Shown piece after piece: positions 16,186 to 17,443 of a stretch of 17,443 nt of DNA. The position numbers and the translations under genes were made by a program. Origin of the DNA: Bacillota bacterium. Lineage in GTDB: Bacteria > Bacillota > Clostridia > Christensenellales > CAG-138. The notes beneath the pieces were generated by a model. The model made no database searches, had not been told where the DNA came from, and worked only from the letters and a program-made list of their open reading frames with translations. The stretch spans positions 1 through 17,443 of the forward strand of contig JAEWMV010000190.1 of assembly GCA_023393045.1 (NCBI GenBank), read 5' to 3'. Position 1 is the first letter of the stretch. The number at the start of each line of letters is the position of its first letter.

Positions 16186-16214
16186 ATACTATCCTATCGG
16201 GGACCCGTTGTACA
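16186..16214 (-). promoter_or_regulatory. Weak candidate promoter for the ACT-domain gene
   Basis: On the minus strand TGTACA (16209-16214) and TAGTAT (16186-16191) are 17 bases apart. Each box has several consensus matches, but neither is strong. It would separate transcription of this gene from psuG. Confidence 0.3.
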
Positions 16215-16229
16215 TATCCTGTTTTACGC

Positions 16230-17138
16230 TTATATCCGCACGGCGATGGCGGCGGCAAGCTTCACATTGTTGATGACGAGGGCGACGTTCGCCTCCAGGC
16301 TCTGCCCGCCCGTGAGCTCTGTAATGCGCGCGAGCAGGTATGGGGTGAGCTCCTTGCCGCGCACGCCCGCCTCTTCCGCCTCCCGGCAGGCTTCGTCTAT
16401 CGCCCCGGAAACAGCCTTTTCGTCCATCGAGTACGCCTCGGGTATGGGGTTGACGACAAGCATGCCCCCGTTGCAGCCGATGAGCTTTTGCGTACGGATG
16501 ACGGCGGCGATTTCGCCGGGGGAATCCATGCGATAATCCACCTTGAGGCCGCTCGTCCTCGTATAGAAGGCCGGGAGCTCATCCGTGCCGTAACCGATCA
16601 CGGGCACGCCGCGCGTCTCGAGGTATTCGAGCGTGCGCGGCAGGTCGAGTATGCTCTTTGGCCCCGCGCACACGACCGTGACCGGCGTGTTGGCAAGCTC
16701 CTCAAGGTCCGCGGAAACGTCCATGGTCTTTTCGGCCCCCCTGTGCACGCCGCCTATGCCGCCCGTTGCGAACACGCGGATGCCCGCCATGGAGGCGAGT
16801 ATCATCGTGGCGGCGACGGTGGTCGCCCCGTTCATGCCGCGCGCGATGAGCACGGGAATGTCCCTGCGGCTGGCCTTGACGACGCTTCCCCTCTCCTTGG
16901 CCAGAAATTCGAGCTGCCCTTCGTCCAGCCCGATGTGCGGCTTGCCGCCGATGATGGCGCAGGTGGCGGGCACCGCGCCGGCCTCGCGCGCCGCCCTTTC
17001 GCAGGCAAGCGCCGTTTCGAGGTTGCCGGGATAGGGCATGCCGTGCGATATGATGGTGGATTCGAGCGCGATGATAGGCGTGCCGGCCTCCAGCGCCCAG
17101 CGCACTTCCTTTGAGTATTTCAATTGGTCGTTAAGCAT
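16230..17138 (-). CDS. psuG: Pseudouridine-5'-phosphate glycosidase
   Basis: This enzyme cleaves the C-C glycosidic bond of pseudouridine 5'-phosphate to uracil and ribose 5-phosphate, part of pseudouridine salvage in the cytoplasm. It is 302 aa, close to the usual 300-310. Landmarks: PIIALESTIISHGMPYP (21-37, E26), VVKASRRDIP (K88), ATGGIGGVHRGAEKTMDVSADL (124-145, D144), VCAGPKSILD (K161) and the C-terminal EANVALVINN. By family knowledge of the E. coli enzyme (E31, K93, D149, K166), these four positions all match with a constant offset of five. The ATG at 17138 has GGAGGAG upstream and its own promoter. The kinase partner psuK, often adjacent, is not in this window. Confidence 0.95.
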   Translation of the reverse strand: MLNDQLKYSKEVRWALEAGTPIIALESTIISHGMPYPGNLETALACERAAREAGAVPATCAIIGGKPHIGLDEGQLEFLAKERGSVVKASRRDIPVLIARGMNGATTVAATMILASMAGIRVFATGGIGGVHRGAEKTMDVSADLEELANTPVTVVCAGPKSILDLPRTLEYLETRGVPVIGYGTDELPAFYTRTSGLKVDYRMDSPGEIAAVIRTQKLIGCNGGMLVVNPIPEAYSMDEKAVSGAIDEACREAEEAGVRGKELTPYLLARITELTGGQSLEANVALVINNVKLAAAIAVRI

Positions 17139-17180
17139 GATTTCTCCTCCGATTCGTCGGCGTCATCCGCTTTCGCAGCG

Positions 17181-17208
17181 ATTATACCACATATCCAAAG
17201 GAATGCAA
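17181..17208 (-). promoter_or_regulatory. Sigma-A promoter of psuG
   Basis: On the minus strand TTGCAT (17203-17208), a 16-base spacer and TATAAT (17181-17186) form a good promoter about 43 bases before the psuG ATG. Confidence 0.75.
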
Positions 17209-17226
17209 GGCGCGCTTTCCAATGTT

Positions 17227-17254
17227 TTGCATTTCGTCTTTTCTATGCTAAAAT
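17227..17254 (+). promoter_or_regulatory. Promoter of the right-edge membrane protein gene
   Basis: TTGCAT (17227-17232), a 16-base spacer and TAAAAT (17249-17254) preceded by TGC, an extended -10. It is divergent from the psuG promoter; the two -35 boxes are identical TTGCAT hexamers in opposite orientation, 18 bases apart. Confidence 0.7.
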
Positions 17255-17286
17255 AAGGCATAAACGCAGGGAGGCAGAGCGGGATT

Positions 17287-17443
17287 ATGGCAAAAAAAAT
17301 CTTTTCGGCGCTGGGCAAGGCGGCATGCTACACGCTCCTTTTCATCGGGATGCAGTTCGTCGTGAGCTTCGTGTTCGCCCTCGTGGGCGGCGTGGGCGCG
17401 GTGCTGCCGTATATTCACGACAATGCCGCTCCCGACATAGACG
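17287..17443 (+). CDS. Membrane protein, N-terminal part (runs off right edge)
   Basis: Fifty-two codons are visible, beginning MAKKIFSALGKAACYTLLF. A hydrophobic helix (about residues 13-40, with MQFVVSFVFALVGGVGAV) follows a basic start, then a loop NAAPDI. The layout resembles the N-terminus of CPBP-family membrane proteases in Clostridia, but too little is present to decide. GGGAGG lies about 13 bases before the ATG, a longer gap than for other genes here, and a promoter lies at 17227-17254. Confidence 0.65.
   Translation, partial: MAKKIFSALGKAACYTLLFIGMQFVVSFVFALVGGVGAVLPYIHDNAAPDID

Overview
This window looks like a chromosomal segment of an anaerobic member of the Bacillota, most likely Clostridia. 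The evidence is indirect: GGAGG-type ribosome sites before nearly every gene, textbook sigma-A promoters, lipoprotein-type binding proteins, a type III glutamine synthetase, a DUF3899-like membrane protein and a PheB/UPF0735 ACT-domain protein. No species can be named. The base composition is moderately GC-rich, and strong codon bias produces very long empty antisense frames. No tRNA, rRNA, CRISPR array, insertion sequence or phage gene was seen.

Layout. (1) Bases 1-4015, minus strand: an oligopeptide ABC importer read in the order DUF3899-like membrane protein, OppA lipoprotein, OppB, OppC. OppC runs off the left edge. A 13-bp hairpin separates oppA from oppB. (2) 4401-4709, plus strand: a lone MazG-like pyrophosphohydrolase-fold protein with an extended -10 promoter. 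(3) 4731-8450, minus strand: an ammonium-assimilation pair, glnN (type III glutamine synthetase) and gdhA (glutamate dehydrogenase), each with its own promoter. (4) 8491-8660: an intergenic region with a near-perfect plus-strand promoter that leads into no gene, only into strongly structured RNA; this is a candidate small RNA. (5) 8621-12548, minus strand: a three-gene MacB-like ABC cassette (ATPase, large exported repeat-tailed surface protein, FtsX/MacB permease) joined by ATGA overlaps and closed by a terminator. (6) 12662-15628, plus strand: a Crp/Fnr-family regulator followed by a compact NitT/TauT/SsuA-type importer (lipoprotein, permease, short ATPase). A perfect Crp-sized palindrome sits at the operon's presumed transcription start. 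(7) 15634-17208, minus strand: pseudouridine-5'-phosphate glycosidase (psuG) and the ACT-domain protein. (8) From 17227, plus strand: a divergent promoter and the first 52 codons of a membrane protein.

Taken together, the window is about nutrient acquisition and nitrogen economy: peptide uptake, ammonium capture through GDH and GS, a second small-molecule importer under its own regulator, and nucleoside salvage or degradation. The least conventional parts are the orphan plus-strand transcript at about 8535, the MacB-like cassette whose middle gene is an Ig-like surface protein where an adaptor would be expected, and the Crp-type operator with an unusual TGTCT half-site.
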